A DNA stretch of 64,000 nt from positions 10,354,001-10,418,000 of the forward strand of contig JAMPIT010000174.1 of NCBI GenBank assembly GCA_026261815.1. Direction: 5' to 3'. Under the pieces are notes generated by a model, which worked only from the letters and a program-made list of their open reading frames with translations, made no database searches and was not told the origin of the DNA. Positions 1 through 12,400 of this stretch are shown here, piece by piece. Made by a program: the position numbers and the translations under genes. This DNA is from Monarcha castaneiventris obscurior. Taxonomy: Eukaryota; Chordata; Aves; Passeriformes; Monarchidae. Numbering within the stretch: the stretch's first letter is position 1; every line of letters begins with the position of its first letter.

Positions 1-3000
1 CCGCATAAGCTGACGTCTGTTATTGCCAGTTCTCTTTATGCATAAGGGAAATTGCTGCTTTTTTTACCTCTGCAAACAGTTGTTACATCTTGGGTCAAGA
101 CAGTTGTTTAATGTCCAAATAAAGAGGAAGCTTGATTTTATGGCATGAGTCACTGATCTTATGATGCAAGTGGTGTGCTTTTATTTGGGGCTGGGAATTT
201 TGAAGGGTAAATGACTGAGCCCAGCATCAAACAGTGTATCCAGTAAATGTGTGGGGAGACTGGCCATGACACAGATAGGAAAGACCAGTGACATCTATTT
301 TAATATTTTCCACTCATAATAGAAAAAAAGGCCATGATCTTTTTCTAATATTAATTAGGGTCACAATAAGTTTCTGTTTCTGTGTTGAACTTTGTCATGT
401 TAGCGAAGTTTAGTAAATCCTAAACAGACTTGCAAAAGTATTGGAAGTGCTTCAATGTTTTTGTATTTCCATTTTGGATTTTATTTGCTTTTGGGGATAT
501 AGTACATAATTTTTTTTCTGAAACACAGATGTGAAATTCTTTGTGTCAGTAAAAACTATTAAAATGGTAATGTTTTATTCTTCATATTTCTGATTTTTTC
601 TTTTTCCTGGATGAAATAGAAACTGTGGTGAGAACTGTAATCATTTGTTGTCTGCTATCTTGTGGTTTTTGATTGATGATTTAGCTGAGAGATTTTCAAG
701 TGCTATGCAGACATGCAGAGCTGCTACCGAAGCACTTAATGGGATTTCAGAAGTTTCTGACTTACCCTGATTTTTCTGGGAGGTAGGACCATCCTGTTAG
801 GCATCTCTAGGCCGCCAGGAATTGATTTGTTTTCACATTACTTTGCCAAGAATTTGTTATAAACCTTGGCCTTTGATCCTTACTACTGAAGGTATTTAAT
901 CTCATTATATTTATACACTATTGCACAGGGAATTTGAATTAAGTCTCTCTTGGGCGACTATTCTTTAAATTATTCATATTCCTGTATTCTTCTTCCATGT
1001 GCTTTACTTGGGTTGTTAGTGACTTCTAATCCTGCTCACAGTTCTGGGGCAAATCCAGTGGAAGTAACTTCTTTCCCTCTCTCTAATTGCCTTTTTGCCT
1101 CACCCTTTCCTGATAATTAGTACAGTGGGGTGGTAAGAGGGATTCCCCTGGCCTTTCCCAGCAGAGGAAGACCAAAAGCTAATTTGTTAAATCACCTTAA
1201 CCTCATCAAGGTGTAAGCAGAAGAGCTCATCTGGGCATTTTTCAGAGGACCAAGTGAAGAAGTTCTCGGGAATCTGAGGAATTGCAGCTACATCTGGTGA
1301 TCATGTTCTGTGTAGGTGACTGAAAGATTGGGTCTTCCTGCCTCTCTACCCACATACCCCCTCCAGCTACTTCACACTGCTGTGTCTGCCTCTGTTAGAC
1401 AGCCAAAGAGAGTCTTCTTTGAAAGAGAGGCAGGGACTTCTTTTCCTCTCCTCCTCACAGTTCTGCTTGTTAGGGAAGCACTCAGAAACTCTGAATTATC
1501 TCTGCACTTCCAAAGTCTGTCCAAGGGCTTCTTCTGTGGAGGAATGCTGTGCTTCACAGAATCTGTAGCTTTACTGGGAAAGTGCTACTATAGCTTCAAT
1601 CAAAGCTAATCCTTAATCTTTACAATTTCTAATTCATCATATGCAAATATGTGCTAAAATCTAAAAGTTTGCTTGAATTCTCTGCTGCCTCTCTAGTAGG
1701 AGATAATGGTAGGGTGATTAATGGCAAGGGAAGGGTGCTGATATGGAGTTTTTTACCTTATTATAAAGCAGCTGACAAGACTGCAGAGGTTATTCTAGCT
1801 CTTTTTACATACCCAGTTGTGAATAGCCACTTCATACTCACTCAGCAGCGGTCTGGGCATATTGTCTTTCCCATGGCCATATCCCAGAAATCATAACAAC
1901 TGGAATGTGTTGCTTCTGCCACACATACAGTGTGTACTCACTGTTGCTAGGCTGCTTTGAGCTTCTTAGTGGCACCGATGTGCTACAGAAAAGGAAACTT
2001 TAAAAAATAGCAAGGAGAAGCAAGCCCTCTACTACAATTGACTTTTTGGTACAAGAAGAACTTTCATAATATGATTTTGGGATCAAATACTGAATATTCT
2101 CCATATCTTTACTGATGTGCCCAGAACCCTGATTTTTTCACAGGTATTTAATATCTAAAGTCTTCCCTCTGCCCATATTGATAAACACTAGAAAAGCTGT
2201 GTCCACCTCCCCACATCTTCAGTAGCAAGCTCAGTGTCTCATAAGATTACTCCATAAGTCAAAGCTGTCTTCCTGTGTGTGTTATTACTCAAGTAGAGAG
2301 AGCTACAACAAGAATAAAAAAAGTCAGCACAGAGATGTCTGTAAGCTGTAATGCAGAGTGGCAGAAAGAAAGAACCCTTATGGCTGAATATAAAAACAAA
2401 ATCCAGGTCTTTTCTTTTTGACCTGATGGTTCATTTCAATCCTGGCTGATTTTTTACCTTTTAGCAGTGGTGTAGACACTCTCCAAAACTCTTCTGTTCT
2501 CAGTATTAATAGAAAAGGGGTATGATAGTTTTCTCTAGCAGTAAAACTTGTGGGCCTAACTTCCAAGGAAAGCCTCAGTCTAAACCTCTGACCATCACGA
2601 TGCAGAATCATTGTTAGAATCCATTGCAGGGAACAGCTAATGTAAAAGTACATGTTAAATAAGTGTTCAGGCAAGGTTTCCTGACTATGAAGAATTTAGA
2701 GTAGAAAACATAGTGGTTGCTCTCCAGACAGCAGTAGAGTAGCTGGATCTAAATTACTCTGAACTTACTGAGTGTTTTGCAATGATGTTGTCTTTTGTTT
2801 GTGTTGTGATGTTTAGAAAACTATTGCCAAGTCAGAGGTCTGGAGTTTATTATAATTGGTGTATGATATATACAATAAAAAAATAGCTGATTGAAATCTT
2901 AACCAAAAACAAGAAGCAAAACTGCCTCGACGATCACAGACACAGCAAGAAATAACAGGCAGCTCTTTGTATAACTTGTGTCTTTGAAAACGACTTTTTA

Positions 3001-3952
3001 CATTTGGTTTTTTTTTTTAATTTGTTATTACCCTTTCACACAATGTCGAGTTGCTAATTTTTCTTTATTAAAAGAACCTGCCTTTAGAAACAGTCAGTGC
3101 TCTGACAAAGAAGTCTTTCAGGTATGTGCTGTGCCTTTGGTGATATTTAAGTTTTTTCTTCCAGGAGTGGCAAAAGAGAAATAGTGTTGATTTCTCTTTT
3201 ATAAATGTTTCTTTATACAATGAGTAGTTTATATATAGTTCCAATGATGCATTCTTGCAAACCTGGTGAGATCAGTAAGACAACACACTTATAAAATAGA
3301 GTCCAAAATCCTTTTATTTAAAGAAAAAATAAAAGAAAGAAATTAAAAATAATCATTCACACAAACTGAAGGATAAAAATCTAAGAAAGGATGTATAAGG
3401 AAAGTCAATAAAACATTTTAAATTCCATTGGTTATTTTTGCTTTTACCCTACTTCTGGTAGTTCTTGAGGTTTTAAACCTCAAGAAGTACAAGCACATTT
3501 TTTTATTTTTAAGATTTTTCCTCAGTATTTGCAGATCTCTGTGGATAATAAATTATGTCCAGCAGTGGAAAGAATTCCATTTTGCTTGGAAATATAAGTG
3601 ATAAATCTTGATATAATTTCTAGAAAATTTAGAAAGGTTATTTGTAAATTATTGCAACTTCAAACCCCTTCAACTGGATGAGAATATATAACCCTTGTTA
3701 TTTGACATCAAGTCACTATATTAAACAAATTTATCATCTTATGAAGAAATCAAATTACTAACTTTTGAACCTACAACAACCCTTTTAATTGATGCAAGGA
3801 CATAGAGACGAAAATGACCATTTCTTGCAGTAAATTTTTTGTACTGAGATATTGCAGTGACTTTAATTGCCTGTTCCTGAGATCAAAATCTTCACTGATG
3901 AACAATAGCTGCCTTATTAAGTAAGGCCCCAATGAGCTACATTTACACCAAA
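1..3952. other. Unannotated AT-rich noncoding stretch
   Basis: No recognisable exon, RNA gene or transposon was found here. Open frames are short (98 codons or fewer), occur on both strands and overlap without any splice-site or homology support, so I read them as chance. The base composition is AT-rich with few CpG dinucleotides, typical of intergenic or intronic vertebrate DNA. The only structured element seen is the palindrome at 3462-3486, listed separately. Confidence 0.7.
3462..3486. repeat. 25-nt perfect palindrome (hairpin)
   Basis: Two 12-nt arms, TTCTTGAGGTTT and AAACCTCAAGAA, are exact reverse complements around a single central T. The symmetry stops at both ends (G at 3461 and G at 3487 do not pair). 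It could form a short hairpin or be a dimeric protein site. It is too short for a microRNA precursor, and no function is inferred. Confidence 0.85.
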
Positions 3953-5098
3953 ATCATAGACTGGTTTGGGTCGGAAGAGATCTTACACGTAATCTAGTTC
4001 CAGCTCCCCTGCTGTGGGCAGGGACACCCTTCACTACATCAGGCTGCTCAAAGCCCCATCCAACCTGCCCCTAAACACTTCCAGGGGATGGGGCATTAAC
4101 AGCTTCTCTGGGCAACCTATTCCTGTTTCTCACCACTCTTATAGTAAAGAATTTCTTCCTTATGCCCAGCCTAAATCTACCCTCTTTAGGTTTAAAACTT
4201 TTTTGCCTCATTCTGCCACTAAAGACCCTGGTAAAAACTTTCTTCATCTTTCTTATAAGCCCTCATATATTAAGTGCTGCTCTAAAGTCTCCCCGTGACT
4301 TCTTCAGTTTGAGCAACCCCAACTATCTCAACCTGTCTTTAAGACAGAGGTGCTTCAGCCCTCTGATATTTTTGTGTCTCTCATGTGGACCTGCTCTAAG
4401 AAGTCCATGTGTTTCTTGTACTGGGGACCCCAGAGCTGAACACAACACTTGAGATGGGCTTTCACAAGAACGGAATAGAGGGGAAAAATCACCTCCCTTG
4501 ACCTGCTGGACATCTTTTTTTTAATGCAGACCAGGATGTGGTTGGCTTTCTGAGCTGCAAGTGCCCATTGCTGACTCATATCCATTTTTTTCACCCATCT
4601 ATACTCTCAAATCCATCTCCCAGCTGTATTGTCAGTTGGGATTGCTCTGAACCAGGTGCAGCACCTTGTACACGGCCTTGTTGAATTTCATGAGGTTTGC
4701 ATGGGCCAGCTTCTTGAGGTTGTCAAGGCTCCAGATGGAAGAGTAACAAATGCATCACTCAGCTTGGTGTCATCTGCAGACTTGCTGGGGGTGCACTTGA
4801 TCCCACTCTGTAGATCATTGATGAACATATTAAATAGTGTTGACCACTAAGGAACAGCACTGGTTACTGTTCTCCATTTGGACACAGAGCCATTGACTGC
4901 AGCTCTTTGAATTTGCCCCCACAATAATTCCTTATAGATCTAATATTCCATTCATCAGGCCCATATCTTGCCAATATAGAAGTAAGAATGTTGCGGGGGA
5001 CCTTATCAAAGGCCTTATAAAAGTCTAGGTATCATTTGCTCTTCCCTTGTCCACTTATCCGGTGTCTCATTGAATTGTAGACTCATGAAAATTAGGTT
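3953..5098 (-). mobile_element. CR1 LINE, 5'-truncated, with RT C-terminal half and 3'UTR
   Basis: This is a non-LTR retrotransposon of the CR1 family lying on the minus strand, so its 3' end is on the left. Seen directly: the left edge reads ATCATAGA, the complement of the avian CR1 tail, followed by the familiar sequence complementary to TTGGAAGGGACC-type CR1 ends and the 'cttccaggggatggggcat' block. Further right, on the minus strand, are RT motif A (YLDFYKAFDKVP, about 4996-5031), the FADDTKL box as SADDTKL (about 4761-4787; the catalytic Asp pair is kept, F changed to S), and the C-terminal segment with SREVI and VQLWGPQYKK (4355-4594). Homology fades near 5098, just upstream of motif A. 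The copy is therefore 5'-truncated, as is usual for CR1. Several frameshifts separate the motifs, so it is not active. Confidence 0.95.
4355..4594 (-). pseudogene. CR1 ORF2 (reverse transcriptase) C-terminal remnant
   Basis: This 79-codon open stretch on the minus strand lies inside the CR1 copy at 3953-5098. It matches the end of CR1 ORF2, the endonuclease/reverse-transcriptase polyprotein used for target-primed retrotransposition. Visible landmarks are SQQWALAAQKAN, SREVIFPLYSVLV and VQLWGPQYKKHMDFLEQV, in the order known for CR1. The upstream RT palm motifs sit in other frames between 4594 and 5040, so the frame is broken. The sequence left of 4355 is 3'UTR and tail. It is a dead fragment. 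Confidence 0.9.
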
Positions 5099-8000
5099 CT
5101 TCCAGTCTTTTTCTGTCCCTCTGCAGCTGATCGTAATAAAAACTTCATTTACACTTGTTAAATTTCATACAGCTTTTAAACAAGCCAAGAAGGAATAAAT
5201 TAGTATATGTTTCTTCCACAGATGCCATTTAGTTTGTCTTCCTTTTAGTAATATCAATAACATTATTTTTCTTTGAATTTAGTTTAAATTGGCTGGAAAA
5301 GTTAAAGCTGAAACCAAGAAGGTGACCTGAAATTCATTAAAATTATATATAAAATCTGTTTATTGTAAATTCTACCATTACAGGGAATGAAATCAAATTC
5401 ACAAAGACAAGACACACAAAACTAAATTAACAGATTTTCCTTCCTACTTGAAAGAAATAAAATTGTAGTGTTCAGATGGGAGAAATATGGAGACAAATAT
5501 ATGTGCACAGTGCCTTGCTTTTCTCTCCCCTGCCCACCAAGCATTTTCTCCTTCTTTTCACAGCTGGCTGACCTAATGGAGGCTCAAAGACTAATGTACA
5601 TACCCTGAAGGATTAGTTGTGCCATTTAGCCCTGGCTCTCTGTGCAGGGAAGTGCAGCTTCATACCTCTCCGAAAGGCAAACTTCTTGCACAACTCTCTG
5701 TATGTTGTGTCATCAAACAAGTCAAGCCAGAGCTTTTTTTTTTACCTCTGGAATATTGAGCTGCCTTTCCTTTTTTAGGCAGTGAATGTGTAGGAAGCAG
5801 GGTGAGCCTCTAGCCTGAGCCACTCCCTTCCTCTTTTGGGCTGTGCAGCTGTGCGTTGGCTTTTATGAACACGTGCAGATAGATGTGAACTTGTTTTGTC
5901 TGTACTCCAGGGTAGGTGGATGGGAGCCAGCTCCAATCTGTCAGAGAGCTGTGTTAGCACAGCTCTGCACCAAACCTGCTGTGCTCTGCTCAGACTCTGC
6001 AGTTATCACCGAGCTGCAATGACAAACTCCTGCATCTTCATAGTTCAAGAGATTGGGAAAGGGTTGGGTCTGGACAGATCAAAATCTCCACAGGGTGTGT
6101 ATGGATCTACTTCCAATCTGGGTCTACATCTTTATTCCACTCTTGCACAAGGTGGGGGCAGGGGGGAGGCAAAAATGGAAATGAAGGGAAGCCTTCTTTG
6201 CATACTTTCATTTCCTTGTTATCTTAACTTCAATCAGTAGTGGATTAAGCTACTCTAAAATAGCTATAAGAGAAGTTAAGGACCCTTTGCACTTATTCAC
6301 TCAGTGGAAGAATTGTCTGTGTTTGATTTCATTTGACATTGATTTCGTCTTTAACTGGAAATAAGTTGAAATGGACAAATTTATTCAAGGTCCTTTAGAT
6401 TGCTCAGGATGCCTCTCCTGGGTATGTACAGCAGTTTGGATATTTAGTACAGATGTCAACAGTTGTGCTTTTGGTGGTTGTCTGCACTGTGGTACTTGAT
6501 GCTGTAATCCAGCCCACCTCCTTCTGGTATTAATAATCCTATAAACAATTGATGTCAGACAAAACCATACTGTTAGAAAGGGGAACTAATTGTACTGTAA
6601 TGATACCAAGACCATCCAGGAATGCCAAATAACAGTCAGATGACACCTTCTTGAAAGACATATAGGGGTAATGTAAGGAAGAATGTGAACTTGTAAAAGA
6701 TTTGTGAAGTCATGCAGTCACTTTGAAAAACTCCAAGATTGTGTGTCATCTATCTATTATCCTAAATAAAGTTAAGAATGAACTAACTTGATCCACAGTA
6801 CCAGACAAATCCAGAGTAATTCCATCAAATTTATGATTCTGAATGAAAAATTAGGTAAATCTGTAAGGCTGGCAGTCAATTTTCCTGCTTTATTATGAAA
6901 AGAACATGCTCCAGGGCTGCTCCAATAAACTGTAGAAAAGAAACAGCACCAGATTCAACTCCCTTTATGTCAGATTATCTTTCCATACTACCCCACCAAG
7001 CCTCCATCCCTGCACATTTTCAGCAACACAGCTCTAATATTTCACACACTCTTTACTGGAAAACTCACAAGTAGAATAAATGTGTGTTGGGAGGACAGAC
7101 AGAACATATGGAGCCAGAAAGATGAGTGTCCCTCAAGTGCTTTGTACTGTGGTTTCACCAGTGTGCTTTAGGGAAAGTATTAGCCTCTTCACAAGCTGTG
7201 CTGCATCATTTGGCTTGGGGAACCAGAGACCACTGCCTGGCAGAAGCTTCCAGCACAGTTAAGTACAGCAGTAATATATTTAATATGAGGTTTTAAAATA
7301 CACCTTTAATTCAGGTTACTCTGTTCTGGCTACCTGTATTTAGAAAGAGAACTCTAAACTTGAGAAGAACTGGATCTCTGAAATCTCGTTTGGCCCAGCC
7401 AGGATCTGAAGACCTACGAAATATAGGTCTCAAGAGAAACTTTGGATGTCAAACATCTGCCTAAGTAGCACATTTCAGCAACTGAATGTCAAATGAAAGC
7501 TGGAAACTGTATGTAGAAGTGTGAACACACATCTGCATCTGTAAATGCTTTATTTCTTGAAAAATGTGATGCCATAAGTCCCAAAGCTATTCAGACCCTG
7601 AGTTTACCAAATATTGTCTTCTGGATAAAGTCAGGGCCAGCTTTGGAAGTGGGGTGCTGGAGGCAGCACATTTCATGCTTTTATAGTCTGGACTAGCCGT
7701 TCATCCATGACTCCCAGGTAATTCCACTATCCTACAGAAATTTGAACAGGGATTTTCAACCTTTCAGAATAATCCCTTATCCTTTATGTGTTTCACTTTC
7801 TTGAGCTGATTCTTCCTCTGTCTCATTTTTAAACTGTTTTGTTTTGAACAGAATGCAAAACCAAGGAGAATTGTTTGTTGGCTTAAACATTACTGTATTC
7901 CCTCAGAAGGGTTTCTCTTTCTAAATATTTCATCATTTTTGCAAGATGAAATGTGTCAGAAGACATTCATAACACTGAATGACAGAATACCTATGATCTA

Positions 8001-11000
8001 GCAGTTGTGGCACTTGCCTGGAAGGTAGGAAATGTAGCTCAACACTCAAAAGAAAAAAATTAATCTGAGACACCCTGGTAAATGCAACAGAGATCCAAGT
8101 GAAATAATTATTTTAGCCCAAACTCCGCCATGCCCACACCCCCGACTCCTACCCTATCCCCCACCCCACTTTAAACAAACAAAAGTAATCCTGTTTCAGA
8201 CTTAATTTTAAAGGAGGGAGAGGGTTGACTTGCCAGTTGACAGAAATGCAACAATTGCACAATCCATCTGAAAGGAAAGACCTTATAGAAGGAGGGTAGA
8301 AATATAAACATTGGTCTCTTTAGATTTAATCCACCTTAAAACTGGAATGTTTGAGTTTCTTACTTGCTCACAGTCGGCTGCAACTTACTGTTAATTTTTC
8401 TTAATTGCACTTGCAAGCTGTTGTTCAACTGGACTCTATTAAAAAATCACTCAGGAAAGCTGTGGGTGGCATCCTCACCTCTCAAAGGTCAATGAAAATA
8501 TATCATCGTGAACCAGTTTCATGTTTTAGAGACAGAATACCCAAACTGAAGCTGATTTAAACTATTCATCTTTACTGGAAATTGTTTATACATGTTACAC
8601 ATTGCAGAGCAATGTGGAGTTTTTGAAGCTGTCACTAGTAGGTTCAGTCTCGCTGTAGGGATACAGAAGCCAATACATATGTTGGAAGCAACGCAGATAG
8701 CCTGAATGGGATTTATTGTAGCAGCTGCGGCCTCCTAACTGACACCTGAGATAGTTAACTAAGGTCTGTTTGTAATCTTTGAAGAGTAGAAACTTAGGGA
8801 ACACTCAATCACTTTGTAAAGGAGAAAGCTAATCTGAGCTGCACCCACCTTGTTTATTTGTATTGACTATATAGAAAGAGTGACTATATTGAGCACAGAA
8901 AACTATTACATACCTGCATAGGTATGTGAGATGAATATCACTGTCCTTGTCCCTGACCTTGTCATGCAATGCATCTGTGAGATTTTTAGCTCTTTGTTGC
9001 TTACAGCTGTGCCAAAAAAAAATACCATGTCTGTCTTCAGGCTGTTTTTCTAATTGTTTTCTTATGGATCTTTCAGAGGAGAAAATAGACAAAATTGTAT
9101 GTGTTTTAAATGAAATTAAAACATTCCAAGCTCTTATAAAATTTTGTGGGTTTGGTTTGGAAATAGGCAAGAAAGGGGAATAATTGGTAAAAGGACCCTT
9201 AATTGTTTTTTCCAGATCCTTCCCTCTGAAGGAACTGGAAAGCAGACAGGGAGTCAGTTCAGGACTGTGGAATATACACGTCTCTGCAAGTGTTATTAGA
9301 AATCACAAGGCTGCAAAGCTTCATTAATTTTAATAGAAAGGAGATTGCAAGAAAGTGCAACACCAAAAGGGAAAGGATTTAATTTGATTGCGTCTTCCTT
9401 CTTTAAAAGAAAAAAAATATTAAAAGTGTTTCCTTGTAGTTGGTATAGGTTCTTTTCAGTATGATTAATAGGAGTAAAAACTTCTGGTTTTTAATTTCTC
9501 AGAAAAAAATCTCAAAGATAGGATGGCTTTTAGTGCTTTAAGGACTCTCTGGACCTTTTGTGCCTGCAAAAACCTCTTAGCAATTTCCCAAAAAAGGACT
9601 GTATAATGTAATTTCCAAGACTTAGAAATGGTAAATATACTGAAATTTTTGTCTAGCAATGAAAGATACATTAAAATAAAGAAAACATGATTTTTTAAAT
9701 ATTTAATTTTGGTTTAGATTGGCCAAGTAAGAAGATGAATGTTAATTTAAATTACATTAATCTGTTTATTATGCTGTTAGATTTCCAGTGACTATTTTGG
9801 GGACTCCTTTACATCAACTATTTCCATATATTTCAAGTTCAGTTCCAAAGTTCAATCCATACCTTTGATACTTTACATCAGAGTAGTCTGAAATATCTGT
9901 TCTTCATACAAAAAATGGAGAATAGAGCTGTGAGGTTGTCTCCTGAAAACCCTGACGTGTGATGAGCGGTATTCCAAGACTGTGGTATTAAATCTGAAAT
10001 AAGCCATGTGTTAGATGGAGATACTCCATCTCAAAGAGTCTAATATAAAATACTTTACTCCTGGGGCTTCTTAAATCTCTGAAACAGGTAAAGACTAGGA
10101 ATACCACTTGTGGCCTAACTCTCCATAATCTGGACTACAAGAGTTTTGTTAAATGTTTTAGTGCTGGGACAAATAATGTAACCTTGAACTCTGAGTTCCA
10201 GCTTTTCAGTTTCTTTGATCTGAGTATAATTAAAAAATATCTAATTTACTCAAAAAATTCAAGAAACAGAACCTAATTTTTCTTTTTATCCTTAAGTGTA
10301 GGAATTATTTTGAATGGATAAACTAATTTTGCTATTATAATTAAAAACTGTGGTAGATCATCATTCTCAGTTTAGATTCAAATACAGAGAATGCTGGATA
10401 TAAAACCAATGTAATACAGACTCTATTTTTTCTTACTGAGTCTCAATTCTGAATTCTTAGATTTTTGTCTTCCAATGAAATTAATGAAAGACATATGAAA
10501 ATATGTTAAAGTGTATTCATGCTGAGCTGAATATGAAAGTATTTGAGAAACCTACAGACTGAATGCCAGCTGAAAGATCTTCCAAATTCTGTCTGAGCAG
10601 CTAGAGTTTGAGACAGATATGGGATTTCCAAACCTCAAATGTGTATTTATGTACCAGGGATTAAGAAGGTGAAAAGGACTAAAAAAACCCCAGTTGTTCC
10701 AGGAAGAAAAGGGTCATCTTACAGTACAAATACTTTGTACACCGCTCTTTGCAATATTGCAGAAGCTGCCTATAGACTTGGCAGTGAAGGAGGAGACCGA
10801 TGCAAATCCTGTGTTATGCTCGGAGGAGAGGAAACAATAGAACCATTAAAAAGAATAATTCCTCCAAATAACCAAGTGCCAGGACATATCCTGCATAAAT
10901 ATTTGTTGCAATGCCAGAAGAGTAACAGTGTTTTCATCCATACCAGTATGAAATGGAAAATTCATTTGAACCTCTCTCAATCATGACTTCAGACTGGAGA

Positions 11001-11904
11001 ACCTCCTGACTGGACCAGACTTCAAGGGTTCAATGTTTTCAAGGTTATATGGGATGTTTTAGCAAAACAACAGCTCTTTTCCAGCCTCCCTGTGTAAGGA
11101 CACTGCAGTTTCGCAGTGAGAATTCTTTTTGGCAGAATTCTGTCATTCACACCCACAGTGGATTACCATAAACCATGCAGACACCTTTTGAACGGGGTTT
11201 CATTGTCAGCTTGAGAAACAGCTCTGGAGTACCAATACAAACAATATCTATTGTGGGTTTTTTCTCTATAGAAGTGGGAAATAGCATGGATGGACACTCC
11301 AAGTGACAAGAGAAGAAGGTGAAATACCTTCTGCAACTGTCGAGCTGTAACAATTCAAGGCATAGAAAGGTGGTTGGTTCACATGGCTGGAATGTAGACA
11401 AAGTTGGCTATAGACTCTTTTTAAAGGTGTTAGGTAAAGGACATGCATACCATGTCTTTGACAACATAAGGGAGACCTGAACTCTTGTCAATATTGTTGA
11501 AAGTGTTTTTGTACCATGTGGTGTTTGAATTTGAAATTTCAGGTTTGTTGCTGGAGCTTCTTGTTTTGTTCAAACTGCACATCTAGAAGGTTTCCTAGGT
11601 CAGAGTATAGGTACTTGACAAAGATAAACACTGAAAAGGGGAATTTAAATAAATTGGAAAATTAAAGTATTTGGGTTTTTTTTAAAAGTATGCTTAGAAA
11701 ATAATATTCCATCTCCATTCTGGGGATTGATTACTTTGTCAAAACTTGAATGGCATTCAGCTTTCAAGCCGAAGTTTGTATTTGTAAAAAGATTCGCTTC
11801 TTTGTAATGTGTGCTAATGGAAGAAAAGAAATCTTTCTATGTCTTTTATTTTGTCCTTCACAGAAAACACGTTTTCCTGATCAACAGCAGAATATTTAAA
11901 TATT
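5099..11904. other. Unannotated noncoding stretch
   Basis: No exon or transposon is recognised across this roughly 6.8-kb stretch. The longest open frames (113-115 codons at 5896, 8829 minus and 10639) have no recognisable domain. The one at 10639-10986 starts with a true ATG and is discussed as a lead. There is a C-rich pyrimidine patch at about 8121-8171. Otherwise it is ordinary AT-rich sequence. Confidence 0.65.
8121..8171. repeat. C-rich low-complexity patch
   Basis: This is a local run dominated by CCCAC/CCCCC motifs on the plus strand, set in AT-rich flanks. It has no clean repeat unit, so it is low-complexity sequence rather than a microsatellite. No function is inferred. Confidence 0.6.
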
Positions 11905-11962
11905 ACAGAGTCACAGAAATATTTAGGTTGGAAAAGACCTCTAAGACCATCAAGCTCAACCA
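11905..11962 (-). mobile_element. CR1 3'-end fragment, left arm of inverted pair
   Basis: The sequence from ACAGAGTCACAG through TTAGGTTGGAAAAGACC and the following ACCATCAAGCTCAACC is the complement of an avian CR1 3' end, so the copy is minus-strand. It is only about 58 bp long and is followed, after about 56 bp of unassigned sequence, by an oppositely oriented CR1 end at 12019-12065. Confidence 0.8.
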
Positions 11963-12018
11963 TAAACATATACACATGCTTATGCACAAAGTGCCAATAC
12001 TGTTGCATAAAACAATCT

Positions 12019-12065
12019 CTTGGACTCAATGATCTTAGAGTCCAACCTAAGCAATTCTATGATTC
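12019..12065 (+). mobile_element. CR1 3'-end fragment, right arm of inverted pair
   Basis: CTTGGACTCAATGATCTTAG followed by a TCCAACC segment and the terminal ATTCTATGATTC is a plus-strand avian CR1 3' end. Its reverse complement aligns with the left arm at 11905-11962 over the TTAGGTTGGA core and the flanking CTCTAAGA-type sequence. The two ends point outward. Confidence 0.8.
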
Positions 12066-12140
12066 ACTATATATGTAAAAATAGTTCCAAATATATACGT
12101 GTGTATATATAGACATGTGTATATATGTGCATGTATGTGT
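12066..12140. repeat. TA/TG-rich simple repeat, left part
   Basis: Imperfect alternating purine-pyrimidine sequence (runs of TATATA, GTGTAT and ATGTGC) forms the left half of a degenerate TG/TA microsatellite. It is interrupted by the CR1 fragment at 12141-12287 and resumes on the other side. Confidence 0.75.
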
Positions 12141-12287
12141 ATCATAGAATCATAAAAGGGTTTGGTTTGGAAGGGACCTTAAAGACCATCTCGTTCCAGC
12201 CCTGCACCATGGACAGAGACACCATTCCCTAGACCAGGTGGCTCAGAGCCCCATCCAGCCTGGCCTTGAGCACTTCCAGGGATGGGT
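12141..12287 (-). mobile_element. CR1 3'-end fragment inside a microsatellite
   Basis: ATCATAGAATCATAAAAGGG, then TTTGGTTTGGAAGGGACC, then CACCATGGACAGAGACACC and CACTTCCAGGGATGGG give the complement of a CR1 3' end, so the copy is minus-strand. About 147 bp remain. TA/TG simple repeat flanks both sides, which suggests the element landed in, or was flanked by later expansion of, that repeat. Confidence 0.95.
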
Positions 12288-12400
12288 ATGTGAATGGTGG
12301 GTGTGGATGTGTGTGGCTGTGTGCATATACATGTGCATGTATACCTGTTTGAGGATACACACACACATTTATACAAATACATTTTTATACATATATAAAT
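12288..12400. repeat. TG/TA/CA-rich simple repeat, right part
   Basis: GTGTGGATGTGTGTGG, GCATATACATGTGCATG, ACACACACAC and ATACATATATA form a degenerate dinucleotide repeat that continues the sequence left of the CR1 at 12141. Short open frames on both strands through this region are by-products of the low complexity. Confidence 0.75.

Noticed and set aside
4014..4850. Plus-strand open frames (4014-4298, 4162-4452, 4629-4850)
   Set aside because: They lie antisense to the minus-strand CR1 at 3953-5098 and are shadows of its ORF2 and 3'UTR.
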